From NCBI RefSeq assembly GCF_001951155.1, contig NZ_CP016359.1:3124001-3188000 (forward strand): a stretch of 64,000 bases of DNA, written 5' to 3'. The DNA is from Christiangramia flava JLT2011 (GTDB taxonomy: Bacteria > Bacteroidota > Bacteroidia > Flavobacteriales > Flavobacteriaceae). The notes beneath the pieces were generated by a model that did not search any database, was not told where the DNA came from, and saw only the letters and a program-made list of their open reading frames with translations. The first letter of the stretch is position 1. Every line of letters begins with the position of its first letter. Below, piece by piece: positions 18,753 through 26,481 of the stretch. A program made the translations under genes and the position numbers.

Positions 18753-19715
18753 TTATTCGACCATTTTATGATGCCTTGTAATTTCCAATTCAGTAAGATT
18801 TAAGAATTTCGCTGCGTTATTGTAATAAACGTCTCTTTTTTGTTCTTCAGATAGCCAATCTAAATTATAAATTATTTCAATATTTTTCCTGATGGTTCCA
18901 ACGTAATCCGAACCAAACATTAATCTATCTCCTAATCCTTCTTCATATAATTTTTTTACTTTAGGTTCCCATTTTTCTTTTGGAGCAAACATACTAACGG
19001 CAGTTATCTCACAGTATATTTGCTCATATTTTTTCATTACTTCAATGCATTCGTTAAAATATCTGCCGGGATAATGCATTAAATAAATTTTCAGTTTTGG
19101 GTATTTCTCTAAGACAGGAAGTAATAATAAAGGATTTCCATATTCTTCGTTCCAATTTGGTGTTTCTTCCATGTTTCTTCGGAAAGGGCCAGCATCAGCG
19201 TGAAATCCAATCGGAATTTGATATTTTTCAGCTAACTCCCAATAAGGATTGAATCTTTCATCTGCAGGATGAATTCCCATACTATGAAATGAAGTTTCAC
19301 CGAGATATTTAAATGTTCCATTTTTAAAAAGACTGTCCAGCTCTTTTAGGTTTGGGAGTTCGTTTTCACAAGGTTCGTCCTGTTCTCTAAGCGGATTACA
19401 TGGAAATCTTGGACCGCTCCAGTGTCTTTTATCTAACTCCTGCCATAATTTTGCATATTTCATCGGTCCGCCACCCAAAGCCAAAACAATATTGTTTTCG
19501 TCAAAACGCTGACCCATCCATTCAATTTTGGCAATGTCTATATCTGCATTTATTTTATTGTAATCTTCGTTGTCGGCATAACCTTTTGTGATATGTATAT
19601 GAACATCAATAATTGGCTGATTCTTTAAAAATTGGTCAATTTTATCTTGAGCTAAAATTGTTTTAGTCGTGAGCAACAAAAAATACAGTAATATTATTGA
19701 ATTTCTATTTTTCAT
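18753..19715 (-). CDS. Secreted amidohydrolase-family protein (cassette gene)
   Basis: A 320-residue protein with a signal peptide (MKNRNSIILLYFLLLTTKTI, then AQ). It has the amidohydrolase TIM-barrel metal motif DVHIHI near the mature N-terminus, a His in IGFHADAG, a His in YLMHYPGRY, and a late Asp in FGSDYVG, all as in metal-dependent hydrolases of the amidohydrolase 2 group. An upstream GTG would add 12 residues; the ATG at 19713-19715 is preferred because it begins the signal peptide. Substrate unknown. Confidence 0.8.
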   Translation of the reverse strand: MKNRNSIILLYFLLLTTKTILAQDKIDQFLKNQPIIDVHIHITKGYADNEDYNKINADIDIAKIEWMGQRFDENNIVLALGGGPMKYAKLWQELDKRHWSGPRFPCNPLREQDEPCENELPNLKELDSLFKNGTFKYLGETSFHSMGIHPADERFNPYWELAEKYQIPIGFHADAGPFRRNMEETPNWNEEYGNPLLLLPVLEKYPKLKIYLMHYPGRYFNECIEVMKKYEQIYCEITAVSMFAPKEKWEPKVKKLYEEGLGDRLMFGSDYVGTIRKNIEIIYNLDWLSEEQKRDVYYNNAAKFLNLTELEITRHHKMVE

Positions 19716-19736
19716 AATTATAGTAAAATTGCTTAT

Positions 19737-19862
19737 CTCGATTAAGATCACCGCAAGTTGCTGGAGTAGGGACTCGGATTTGTAGAATTACCGTTTTTGT
19801 TTCCTGATTACTAAAATTACAATTTTTTCTAAAACATCAATAATTTGAGATGAACCGATGTT
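19737..19862 (-). repeat. attC-like site A4 (degenerate at one core)
   Basis: A ~126-bp type 1 element: GATCACCGCAAGTTGCTGG, GGGACTCGGATTTGTAG, CTAAAATTACAATTTTTTC, TAATTTGAGATGAACCGATG, ending with GTT 19860-19862. At the other end the expected AAC reads CTC, yet AAAATTGC of the adjoining cassette end is preserved, so the site arose normally and then decayed. Confidence 0.7.
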
Positions 19863-19875
19863 GCCTCGCGTTTTG

Positions 19876-20478
19876 TTATTTTTTTGTCATAATCAGCATA
19901 CCATAAGAATATTCTCCTTTAGGAAGTCTATTCAAAAAAGTTGAAAAAACATTTTCTAGATCATATTTATCATTAATGATTTTGTAGATTTTTCGTGCCT
20001 TTAGAACTTCACCTGGTACTTCCACTTTATTCTGTTTGTAATAATAGTCAGAATTTAATTCCCAATTTGATGCTACATTTCTTTTATCAGATTCTTGAAA
20101 GGAAAATGTTATAGTTGTTCCATCCAATCCGGAAATACAATCTTTAATTTTATAGCAGTCAATTAAAGATTCAAATCCGTTTTTCTCCAAATTGATCATT
20201 AATTCCTTTACTTCTTTGTTCGGAATTTTAATTTTCTGGATTATAGAATCATTTGTTCTTTTATGTCTTTTTTGTTTCCAAACTTTATTAATTAGAAATC
20301 CATAATATTGATCATAATCAGTCCTGAATAGTTGAACTTTTTGATAGTTATCTATTTCAATTTTATAGATTTTTTTTAAATCAGATTTTTCTTTAGTTTC
20401 TGAATTAATCTTTACCTGTGCAGAAACTGTTTGAACTAAAAGTCCGATAATTAATGATATGTAATAAACTTTCTTCAA
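19876..20478 (-). CDS. Secreted hypothetical protein (cassette gene)
   Basis: A ~200-residue protein. The best start is TTG at 20476-20478, giving a signal peptide (LKKVYYISLIIGLLVQTVSAQ). A more upstream TTG would lie inside the attC core and add four residues. The mature part is Lys-rich with few recognisable motifs (KIKIPNKEVKELMINLEKNG, LPKGEYSYGMLIM). No family recognised; periplasmic location predicted. Confidence 0.55.
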   Translation of the reverse strand: MKKVYYISLIIGLLVQTVSAQVKINSETKEKSDLKKIYKIEIDNYQKVQLFRTDYDQYYGFLINKVWKQKRHKRTNDSIIQKIKIPNKEVKELMINLEKNGFESLIDCYKIKDCISGLDGTTITFSFQESDKRNVASNWELNSDYYYKQNKVEVPGEVLKARKIYKIINDKYDLENVFSTFLNRLPKGEYSYGMLIMTKK

Positions 20479-20488
20479 AATGCGTGGC

Positions 20489-20612
20489 AACGGTCTCGGC
20501 TATCGCAAGTTGCGGGAGTCTGGACGCGGAGTTGTCGGTTTATTGTTCTCTTTCCTGGTTTCTAAAATTACACTTTTTCTACAATACCCGGAATTTGAGA
20601 TGAACCGCTGTT
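20489..20612 (-). repeat. attC-like site A5 (type 1)
   Basis: A 124-bp element. AACGGTCTCGGCTATCGCA and AGTTGCGGGAG can pair imperfectly with CCCGGAATTTGAGATGAACC on the other side, leaving unpaired bases as in folded attC sites. The flanking cassette sequences obey the rule seen throughout: the ParDE cassette starts GTTAGGTGTAATTTTT and ends, inverted, as GTTAGGTGTAGTTTTT. Confidence 0.9.
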
Positions 20613-20624
20613 AGGTGTAGTTTT

Positions 20625-20922
20625 TTATTCTCGAATCCTTCTTTTTAAATCCATACTTCCGTGTAATATTCTTGTGATTTCGATCTGATCTTTAGAAATC
20701 TCACGATAAAAAATAATATGTTTTTTTACTTTTAATCCGAGTAATCCAGATGTAATTCCTTCATAATTCTTTCCCAAGAATGGTTTTTGAGTTATTTCCT
20801 CAAAACTTTCAATCAGATTTTGGTAGTAATTGTCAGCTTGTTTTTCTGACCATTTTTTTTGTATAATCCCAAATATTAGTCAAATCAACGACTGCTTTTT
20901 TGGTCAAATAATATTTAGCCAT
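20625..20922 (-). pseudogene. ParE-type toxin, frameshifted at an A8 run
   Basis: The start ATG (20920-20922) opens MAKYYLTKKAVVDLTNIWDY and then runs into a stop after 30 codons. One base removed from (or two added to) the A8 tract at about 20862-20869 restores a complete RelE/ParE-family toxin of about 98 residues. The restored part includes WSEKQADNYYQ, KPFLGKNYEGI, KKHIIFYREI and RILHGSMDLKRRIRE, ending at 20625. The start overlaps the antitoxin's last codons by 8 bp, the usual ParDE arrangement. Either the toxin is inactivated, or the homopolymer gives slippage or phase variation, or the base is a sequencing error. Confidence 0.8.
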
Positions 20923-21166
20923 TCAGTCGTTTATTTGATTTTAAAGAATCAAGATGTTTTTTTGGATCAAAATCATAATCAATTCCACTATCAATTCCTT
21001 CCTGAATTGCATTTTTTAATACAGCAACTTTACTTTCTTCCTCTTCTAATAATCTCAATCCTGCACGAATTACTTCGCTAACATTTTTGTATCTACCTTC
21101 ATTTATTCTACTTCTTACAAATTGGTCAAAGTAATCACCTAATGATATGGACGTGTTTTTATTCAT
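20915..21166 (-). CDS. parD: ParD-type antitoxin (cassette gene)
   Basis: An 83-residue protein with the N-terminal ribbon-helix-helix DNA-binding domain of ParD (TSISLGDYFDQFVRSRINEG, then YKNVSEVIRAGLRLLEEEE) and a disordered toxin-binding tail (YDFDPKKHLDSL). It normally neutralises ParE and represses the operon. It precedes the frameshifted toxin in a two-gene cassette. Toxin-antitoxin modules are frequent stabilisers of integron arrays. Confidence 0.92.
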   Translation of the reverse strand: MNKNTSISLGDYFDQFVRSRINEGRYKNVSEVIRAGLRLLEEEESKVAVLKNAIQEGIDSGIDYDFDPKKHLDSLKSNKRLNG

Positions 21167-21228
21167 TTTTCATCTTTTATCAAATATACCCAAAATTGGT
21201 AACTTCCGCAAGTTGAAAAATTACACCT

Positions 21229-21350
21229 AACGGTCTCGGCTATCGCCAGTTGGCGGAGTGCGGGACACGGATTTGTCGGCTTGGTATTTTGTTCTTGGTC
21301 AAGTTAAATATTTTCTTTCTTACGGTGCCGCTTATTGGCGATGAACCGTC
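21229..21350 (-). repeat. attC-like site A6 (type 2), right core occupied by IS-A
   Basis: A type 2 element: AACGGTCTCGGCTATCGCC, AGTTGGCGGAGTGCGGGAC, ACGGATTTGTCGGCTTGG, then TTCTTGGTCAAGTTAAAT, GGTGCCGCTTATTGGCGATG, and GAACCGT joined to IS-A. The missing GTT reappears at the far side of the insertion (22552-22554) next to the following cassette, so IS-A inserted inside the recombination core. Confidence 0.9.
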
Positions 21351-21394
21351 TTAAGTTTAATTTCTCTAAATTTTGATAGTTAAACAGAAAGAAC

Positions 21395-21515
21395 AAAAGA
21401 GAGGAATAAGATTACATGAACCGTGGGAACTAGAGATTCCGTCAACAATGATAATCCCCTCTCTTTTCTACTTTAATTTCGTTTAGTTCTGTGAGACCTG
21501 GATCTCGTTTTTAAG
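21395..21515 (+). ncRNA. Predicted bridge RNA of IS-A (copy 1)
   Basis: The 5' noncoding region holds a hairpin closed by AAAAGAGAGG (21395-21404) and CCTCTCTTTT (21458-21467). On its 5' side is ATGAACCGT (21416-21424), identical to the left insertion flank. On its 3' side is AACAA (21444-21448), complementary to the right flank TTGTT. A second segment holds TTAGTTCT (21483-21490), identical to the element's right end, and TTAAG (21511-21515), complementary to CTTAA at its left end. Known IS110 bridge RNAs carry exactly such target and donor guide pairs. Transcript ends are inferred. Confidence 0.8.
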
Positions 21516-21518
21516 TCG

Positions 21519-22523
21519 ATGAAAACCAAAGTAGCTGTTCTTTCCAATCATTCTCTTATGGATAAAATTAAACATTTTTACGGAGTAGACATTAGTAAAT
21601 CATTCTTTGATGTAGTAGATCAAGATGGAAAGCACGATCAATTCTCCAATGACGTAAAAGGCTTTAAAGGCTTGCTGAAGTTCCTCAAGAATGACAGCCT
21701 GGTAGTAATGGAAGCCACTGGTTATTATCATTATAGATTAGCCCAGTATTTATATGAGAAAGGTATAACGGTATCGGTTGTGAATCCACTTTCGGTCAAG
21801 CGTTTTATTCAGATGAGACTCTCCAAGATCAAGACCGATAAGAGTGATGCCAAAGCCATCTGTGAATATGCACAGGCTACTAAAGTTCCATTGTATACAG
21901 CCAGGAATGCCGTGCAGGCAGAGTGTTTGCAGCTACTAAGTCTTCAGGATCTTTATTTGAAACAACGCACTGCTGTTAAGAATAAGATCCATGGGGAGAA
22001 AGCTCTCGGTACGCCTTCAAAGATTGTCACTCGATCTCTGAATCGTTCGCTAAAGCAATTAGAGAAGGAATTAGCCCAGATTGAGACCAAGCTAGAATCC
22101 TTAGTTAGAAAAACCCAGGAAAAGCAACTGGAGCAATTAACTAGTATTCCAGGGATGGGAAAGAAGACGGCGATGCTCTTAATAGTTCTTACAGATGGAT
22201 TTACCAGTTTTGAGAATGCCAGGCAGCTTTGTTGTTTTACCGGGATCACTCCAACGATCAGGCAATCCGGAACCAGTGTAAGAGGACGCAGTCGAATAAG
22301 CAAGGTCGGGAATCGAAAGCTTCGGAATCTACTATTTATGTGCAGCTTCACTGCTTGCAAAACCAACAAGGCCTGCAGGGAAATTTATGAGCGGATTGTA
22401 GAGAAAGGTAAGAGTAAGAAACTGGCACTAATAGCCGTTTGTAATAAGCTCCTGAAGCAGGCATTTGCCATCGCCAAATCAGGTAGTTTTTACCAGGAAA
22501 ATTATATGTCCAAATTAGCTTAA
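21519..22523 (+). CDS. IS-A transposase (IS110 family DEDD/serine recombinase), copy 1
   Basis: A 334-residue protein. The N-terminal RuvC-like DEDD domain includes GVDISKSFFDVV (first Asp ~25), MEATGYYH (Glu) and DKSDAKAICEYA (Asp pair ~120). A coiled-coil middle segment (residues ~160-205) follows. The C-terminal transposase domain carries TSIPGMGKKTA, FTGITPTIRQSGTSVRGRSR (including the catalytic Ser region) and LRNLLFMCSF. In IS110 enzymes the two domains act together with a bridge RNA to recombine donor and target. The start ATG lies 3 bp after the RNA's right donor guide. The protein is identical in all three copies. Confidence 0.95.
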   Translation: MKTKVAVLSNHSLMDKIKHFYGVDISKSFFDVVDQDGKHDQFSNDVKGFKGLLKFLKNDSLVVMEATGYYHYRLAQYLYEKGITVSVVNPLSVKRFIQMRLSKIKTDKSDAKAICEYAQATKVPLYTARNAVQAECLQLLSLQDLYLKQRTAVKNKIHGEKALGTPSKIVTRSLNRSLKQLEKELAQIETKLESLVRKTQEKQLEQLTSIPGMGKKTAMLLIVLTDGFTSFENARQLCCFTGITPTIRQSGTSVRGRSRISKVGNRKLRNLLFMCSFTACKTNKACREIYERIVEKGKSKKLALIAVCNKLLKQAFAIAKSGSFYQENYMSKLA

Positions 22524-22584
22524 AAGGACTTGGATTTTACCTTAGTTCTTTGTTGGCAACTGGCGATTTTACGACTTTTTGAAA

Positions 22585-23145
22585 TTATGTTTGCCACGTT
22601 AAAAGTTCTATCGAATAGCAAAATAAGAATATCATCGCCAAAGCAATTAGACTTGCCCCAATATTGATTAGAACATTTTTAGAAGATGTCTGTAAATTGT
22701 TGGATGTTAATATTTTTATTGCAGCAAATAGTTTTTGATTATTAAACTGAAATATTAAAATTAATAAACCGAAAATTATAATTGATAAAACTGCAGCAGT
22801 ATATATTTTAATAAATATTAGATCAAAAATTATAATATTTACCATAATAGGAACTAATATAAATGCACCAATAAGCTTTGTTCTATTCCAAAGGAGTAAC
22901 CAGGCTCCAATTAATTGAATAATTCCAATAATGGCAACATAATAGATAGAATAGCCCATAAATGTCCACCCTAAGGAAAAACTATCTACTTCACCTAAGG
23001 TCATATTTGCAACATCTAAAGGAAGTTCTCCTTTCATATAAAACTGACCTCCGAAAAGCTTTCTTACTGCGTACATATTTAAAATTGCGAACACGCAATA
23101 TCGACTGATAAGTTCAATGGATAAATTTGATTTTTTTCTTACCAT
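22585..23145 (-). CDS. DoxX-like membrane protein (cassette gene, second of pair)
   Basis: A 186-residue protein with four main membrane helices in the DoxX arrangement and a fifth near the C-terminus. Shared features with the upstream gene include an N-terminal YAVRKLFGGQF/YGFGKLFQF element and an MQLMWAFYGYSKS/SLGWTFMGYSIY segment, so the two are diverged paralogues. Its start overlaps the stop of the upstream gene by 7 bp. Function unknown; possible partner subunits of one membrane complex. Confidence 0.65.
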   Translation of the reverse strand: MVRKKSNLSIELISRYCVFAILNMYAVRKLFGGQFYMKGELPLDVANMTLGEVDSFSLGWTFMGYSIYYVAIIGIIQLIGAWLLLWNRTKLIGAFILVPIMVNIIIFDLIFIKIYTAAVLSIIIFGLLILIFQFNNQKLFAAIKILTSNNLQTSSKNVLINIGASLIALAMIFLFCYSIELLTWQT

Positions 23146-23678
23146 TTAATTGTTCCGTAATATTCTAATATTCTCAAACCCACAAATATTACAAAAGCGA
23201 CTACAAGTTTTATAGCAAATTTCGTTTTTGTCTGTTGAATTTTTCTTGCTTCTAATAAGGTTTTAATACTCCTAATAACTTTTTCTTTATTTATCCATAG
23301 GATAATTAAAATTAGGACTTGGTATAAAATGGCAGCTTTTAAAGCCCCTAAATGAATTTCAAAAAATATGTCTTGAAGAATAACATTTATCAAGATTGTT
23401 GACGTAAATAAACAACCAATAATTCTAGTTCTTTTTATTAAAATTAATAAGCCGCCAATGACTTCGAAAATACCAAGTGTAATTGCAAATGATTTTGAAT
23501 AACCGTAAAACGCCCACATTAATTGCATGCCATTTAATTCGGAGACCGTTTTATCAATTTCAGCAGCTCCCTCAAATTGGAAGAGTTTGCCAAAACCGTA
23601 AATGAACATTGCTAAAACTACAATCCAACTTATGGCGTTTTCGAATATGTCTAAATAATCTTTTTTATTAAAATTCAT
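23139..23678 (-). CDS. DoxX-like membrane protein (cassette gene, first of pair)
   Basis: A 179-residue polytopic membrane protein (helices at ~15-30, 58-78, 85-105, 112-128 and 150-168) with DoxX-like features: an early G-x-G-K-L-F, and FEVIGGLLILIKRTRIIG in the second-third helix loop. Together with the gene at 22585 it forms a translationally overlapped pair, unusual for an integron-type cassette, which mostly carry one gene. The cassette's ends match: GTTGGCAAC beside IS-A copy 1 and the inverted copy at 23702-23710. Confidence 0.65.
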   Translation of the reverse strand: MNFNKKDYLDIFENAISWIVVLAMFIYGFGKLFQFEGAAEIDKTVSELNGMQLMWAFYGYSKSFAITLGIFEVIGGLLILIKRTRIIGCLFTSTILINVILQDIFFEIHLGALKAAILYQVLILIILWINKEKVIRSIKTLLEARKIQQTKTKFAIKLVVAFVIFVGLRILEYYGTIKW

Positions 23679-23707
23679 TAAGGCAGATTTTTCTATAGCT
23701 TGTTGCC

Positions 23708-23833
23708 AACGGTTTGCGGTTATCGCAAGTTGCGGGAGTAGGGACGCGGACTTGTCGGCTTACCGGTTTGTTTCTTGGTTTCTAAAATTACAATTTTTCC
23801 ACAATTACCCGGAATTTGAGATGAACCGCTGTT
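23708..23833 (-). repeat. attC-like site A7 (type 1)
   Basis: A 126-bp intact element: AACGGTTTGCGGTTATCGCA, GTTGCGGGAGTAGGGACG, CGGACTTGTCGGCTTACCGG, TTCTTGGTTTCTAAAATTAC, CCCGGAATTTGAGATGAACC, then GCTGTT. The two arms pair over about 20 bp with one extra base (CAT against AT) and internal mismatches. Cassette flanks: GTTACCCGCTGGC and, inverted, GTTACCCGCAAGC. Confidence 0.92.
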
Positions 23834-23846
23834 ACCCGCTGGCAAA

Positions 23847-24527
23847 TTAGTCTACCTCATATAATTTAGGTTCGTTTATTCCATTTTTAATATACCCCTC
23901 TTTATTCATTTCAAAATGCATTTCTGACATTCTATTAAGATAGACCTCAATAGGTTCAAGCCCGACCGATTTTCTTCTTTGGTTTACATTTAGACTATCT
24001 GCCAATTTTTTTGGATAGGCTTGTGCTAATTTGAAATTATAATCAACTTGAGTTCCATAGATCTGCCTTTTACCTGTATTAAGTTTAACGCGATCTACTA
24101 ATAAAGCATAACTTTTGGAATCTGCATTTCCTTGTTCAACCTCTTGTTTCATTTTTTCTAAAACTTTCTTTTGAAATTCTGGATTATGATCTGAGTGTTG
24201 AACTACTAGCCAAAAATCTTGTGAACCTTTTTCACCAACTAAATCATATCCAACAAAGCCGTATTCGTTAAAAATTTCTTCAATTCTTTTTTGATTAGTA
24301 GTAAAAACGCTGTCTTTAAATTCATTCCATTCTTCCTGGCTTAATTTTTTGTATTCACCTTGTGGAATGTAGGCAGCAATTTGATCAATTTCAGCAATTC
24401 TTCTAAGTTCCTTTGCTAACTCCTGATTGAATTTGGTTTGATTAGAAGTTAATTGCTTTTGCTTTTTGTCTTCTTTACAACCAATTATCAAAATGGCTAA
24501 AATTAATATTCCACAGATTTTGTTCAT
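23847..24527 (-). CDS. DUF6624-type lipoprotein (cassette gene)
   Basis: A 226-residue protein with a lipoprotein signal (MNKICGILILAILIIGCKED; lipobox IIGC). The mature part shows the DUF6624 pattern: RIAEIDQIAAY, YGFVGYDLVGEKGSQDFWLV, VQHSDHNPEFQ, LLVDRVKLNTGKRQIYGTQ, and RRKSVGLEPIEVYLNRM. DUF6624 proteins are frequent in Bacteroidota and uncharacterised. Single-gene cassette. Confidence 0.75.
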   Translation of the reverse strand: MNKICGILILAILIIGCKEDKKQKQLTSNQTKFNQELAKELRRIAEIDQIAAYIPQGEYKKLSQEEWNEFKDSVFTTNQKRIEEIFNEYGFVGYDLVGEKGSQDFWLVVQHSDHNPEFQKKVLEKMKQEVEQGNADSKSYALLVDRVKLNTGKRQIYGTQVDYNFKLAQAYPKKLADSLNVNQRRKSVGLEPIEVYLNRMSEMHFEMNKEGYIKNGINEPKLYEVD

Positions 24528-24554
24528 TGTTACGATTTTTCTTTGCTTGCGGGT

Positions 24555-24678
24555 AACGGTTACGGTTACCGCAAGTTGCGGGAGTAGGGACGCGGACTTG
24601 TCGGCTTACCTGTTTTTTTCTTGATTTCTAAAATTACACTTTTTCTGGAATACCCGTTATTTGCGGTGAACCGATGTT
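24555..24678 (-). repeat. attC-like site A8 (type 1)
   Basis: A 124-bp element: AACGGTTACGGTTACCGCA at one end, ACTTGTCGGCTTACCTG and CTAAAATTACACTTTTTC in the middle, CCCGTTATTTGCGGTGAACC then GATGTT at the other. The stem here is more nearly complementary (GCGGTGAACC against GGTTACCGC), another sign that structure is conserved. Confidence 0.92.
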
Positions 24679-24686
24679 AGCCATAG

Positions 24687-25556
24687 TTATTCTATCCGTT
24701 TACCATTTTCATCCCAAATTCTCTCGATATTATTTAATTTATCAAATTCATATTCAGGTTTGCCATTCGGATAATAACTTTTATAATAAATTTGTTTAGC
24801 ATCAATCGTTTCTCCTTCGTATTTTAAATTTCCATTTCCGTGGTATGTGAAGTATCTACCTTGAATAATTCCATCTTTTAAATAAAAATTTAAAGAGGGT
24901 TCGCCATTATTAAAATAACTAGTAATCTCTCCATTAAATTTAGTACCATTTTTGGAGAAAATATTGTTATCATAAGTCCCTTCAAAAACTAAATCCTGAT
25001 TTTCACTATAAAATTCCACTTTACCTCTTCCTGTATTTTCATTTTTTGAGTTTAATTCGTGTGTATAAACCTCAAATTTACTTCTGTTGTCGTAGTAGAA
25101 GGTGGTTGAAAAATCTGTATAAACCGCTCTTGGATTTCCATTTTGAAAAAAGTATGTGACGGAATTATCCTCTGTATTATAATCCTGCTCCCTAAAACCA
25201 TTTTCTTGAAAAGAAATATTGTGCCCGATTAAATTCCCTTCTTCATATTCCCTTGTCCATTTCTTATTTCCATTTTCAAACCAATCTATAGCTTTACCGT
25301 GAAATTGGCCATTTTTAATTCGATAGAATTGTTTTTTAAAACCACTTTCGTAGAGTACAAATTTATAATAGTCATTTGCTGATTTGTGAAATGTTAGACT
25401 TTTAATATTCCCTTTATCGTATTTTAGAGTATCAATATTTTTAATTTCGGTCGGATTAATACCCAATTCGTGAATCCAAATATCAATTTGAGATTTTTCC
25501 TCGTGACAAGCTGCAAAAATTAAAGCTAACAGTGAAGTAATTAAAATTCTTTTCAA
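24687..25556 (-). CDS. YwqK/MORN-2 repeat lipoprotein (cassette gene)
   Basis: A 289-residue protein from a TTG start (no ATG upstream), with lipoprotein signal LALIFAACHEE. It consists of repeated MORN-2/YwqK-type units of ~22 residues: GQFHGKAIDWFENGNKKWTR, EGNLIGHNISFQENGFREQD, FNGEITSYFNNGEPSLNFY, IQGRYFTYHGNGNLKYEGE, ITYYKSYYPNGKPEYE-like. Families of this kind are annotated as YwqK-type antitoxins or surface repeats; the role is unknown. A second MORN-2-type gene sits in the first cassette (43985-44959). Confidence 0.7.
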   Translation of the reverse strand: MKRILITSLLALIFAACHEEKSQIDIWIHELGINPTEIKNIDTLKYDKGNIKSLTFHKSANDYYKFVLYESGFKKQFYRIKNGQFHGKAIDWFENGNKKWTREYEEGNLIGHNISFQENGFREQDYNTEDNSVTYFFQNGNPRAVYTDFSTTFYYDNRSKFEVYTHELNSKNENTGRGKVEFYSENQDLVFEGTYDNNIFSKNGTKFNGEITSYFNNGEPSLNFYLKDGIIQGRYFTYHGNGNLKYEGETIDAKQIYYKSYYPNGKPEYEFDKLNNIERIWDENGKRIE

Positions 25557-25586
25557 TTTCAGATGAATTTTTTAATAATTATGGCT

Positions 25587-25711
25587 AACGTTCTCGGTTA
25601 TCGCCAGTTGGCGGAGTAAGGGACGCGGACTTGTCGGCTTTGGACCTGATTTGTTGATCAAGTTAATTATTTTCTTTGAAAGGTTGCCCGCTATTTGTGA
25701 TAACCGTTGTT
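25587..25711 (-). repeat. attC-like site A9 (type 2)
   Basis: A 125-bp type 2 element: AACGTTCTCGGTTATCGCC, AGTTGGCGGAGTAAGGGACG, TGTTGATCAAGTTAATTAT, GGTTGCCCGCTATTTGTGAT, then AACCGTTGTT. The adjoining cassette ends are exemplary: GTTGTACACAGTAATATT and, inverted, GTTGTACACAATAATATT, 17 of 18 positions identical. Confidence 0.92.
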
Positions 25712-25725
25712 GTACACAGTAATAT

Positions 25726-26328
25726 TTACCTAATTAACACTTGGCCAAGTTCATCATCAATATTATAAGAATAGCATTGATTTGTCAAAATCATTGGATG
25801 TTTTTTTAAAAGCAAATTCCATTGATCAGTATTTTCAAAATCAACATATAAAATTCCTCTTTCAAATTTATATTCTGGCGGTGGTATATTTTCCATTTCT
25901 ACGATCGGAATACTGTCGGAATCTGAAATAGGATCATGTAGTTTGCCGTAATTTCTCTTAGAATTGATATTAGTATTAATGAATTTTTTAATTTCTTTTC
26001 CGGTGAAGATGTAATCTTTTCCTGCACTAAATGTTCTTGAGCAATTACTATTTGGGTACTGGGTAATGTAAAGTGTATCTGACTGAATACTACCTTTAAA
26101 AACCTTTTTTACTTTTACAATAATATCATAAGCTTCTTTTTCTTTTTCCCAATTATAATCTAGATATTCAGTTTTTTCAGGATTCAACTGATTTATTACT
26201 GTTCCGATTATTATATAATCAACATTAGCTTTAAACTCATTTACATTATTTTTATTTAATTCCGAGCATTCACATGCAAATGAATTATTAGAAAGAATTA
26301 TTAAAAAAAATAGTAGCAGAATTCTCAT
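25726..26328 (-). CDS. Secreted protein with N-terminal CxC, NTR/TIMP-like (cassette gene)
   Basis: A 200-residue protein. The signal peptide (MRILLLFFLIILSNNSFA) is followed at once by CECSEL. The next ~90 residues form strands with VFKGSIQSDTLYITQYPNSN and a Cys in SNCSRTF, resembling the netrin/TIMP-like OB-fold domain in which the mature N-terminal Cys is disulfide-bonded. Bacterial members are secreted and of unknown role. The resemblance is by pattern only. Confidence 0.55.
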   Translation of the reverse strand: MRILLLFFLIILSNNSFACECSELNKNNVNEFKANVDYIIIGTVINQLNPEKTEYLDYNWEKEKEAYDIIVKVKKVFKGSIQSDTLYITQYPNSNCSRTFSAGKDYIFTGKEIKKFINTNINSKRNYGKLHDPISDSDSIPIVEMENIPPPEYKFERGILYVDFENTDQWNLLLKKHPMILTNQCYSYNIDDELGQVLIR

Positions 26329-26343
26329 AATATTATTGTGTAC

Positions 26344-26469
26344 AACGGTTTGCGGTTATCGCAAGTTGCGGGAATAGGGACGCGGGCTTGTCGGCTTACC
26401 GGTTTGTTTGTTGGTTTCTAAAATTACACTTTTTCCTCGAACACCCGTAATTTGAGATGAACCGCTGTT
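26344..26469 (-). repeat. attC-like site A10 (type 1)
   Basis: A 126-bp intact element: AACGGTTTGCGGTTATCGCA to AATTTGAGATGAACCGCTG then TT. Its middle (GTCGGCTTACCGG, GGTTTCTAAAATTACAC) is nearly identical to A5, A7 and A13. The cassette ends beside it follow the G/A rule at position 11 (GTTGGTACTAG versus GTTGGCACTAA). Confidence 0.92.
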
Positions 26470-26481
26470 GGTACTAGTTTT

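Larger units (their letters stand above)
21351..22551 (+). mobile_element. IS-A copy 1 (IS110 family, attC-targeting)
   Basis: An ~1201-bp element with one transposase gene, a 168-bp 5' noncoding region and a 28-bp 3' tail. The ends were placed by comparing three apparently identical copies: outside 21351-22551 the flanks are attC sequence (GATGAACCGT on the left, TGTT plus cassette on the right). No terminal inverted repeats or target duplication are seen, as expected for IS110. End positions are uncertain by 1-2 bases. The other copies are at 29724 and 42771. Confidence 0.88.

Noticed and set aside
21953..22369. A 138-codon minus-strand frame inside each IS-A.
   Set aside because: It lies wholly opposite the transposase and is repeated only because the IS is repeated; no independent signal.
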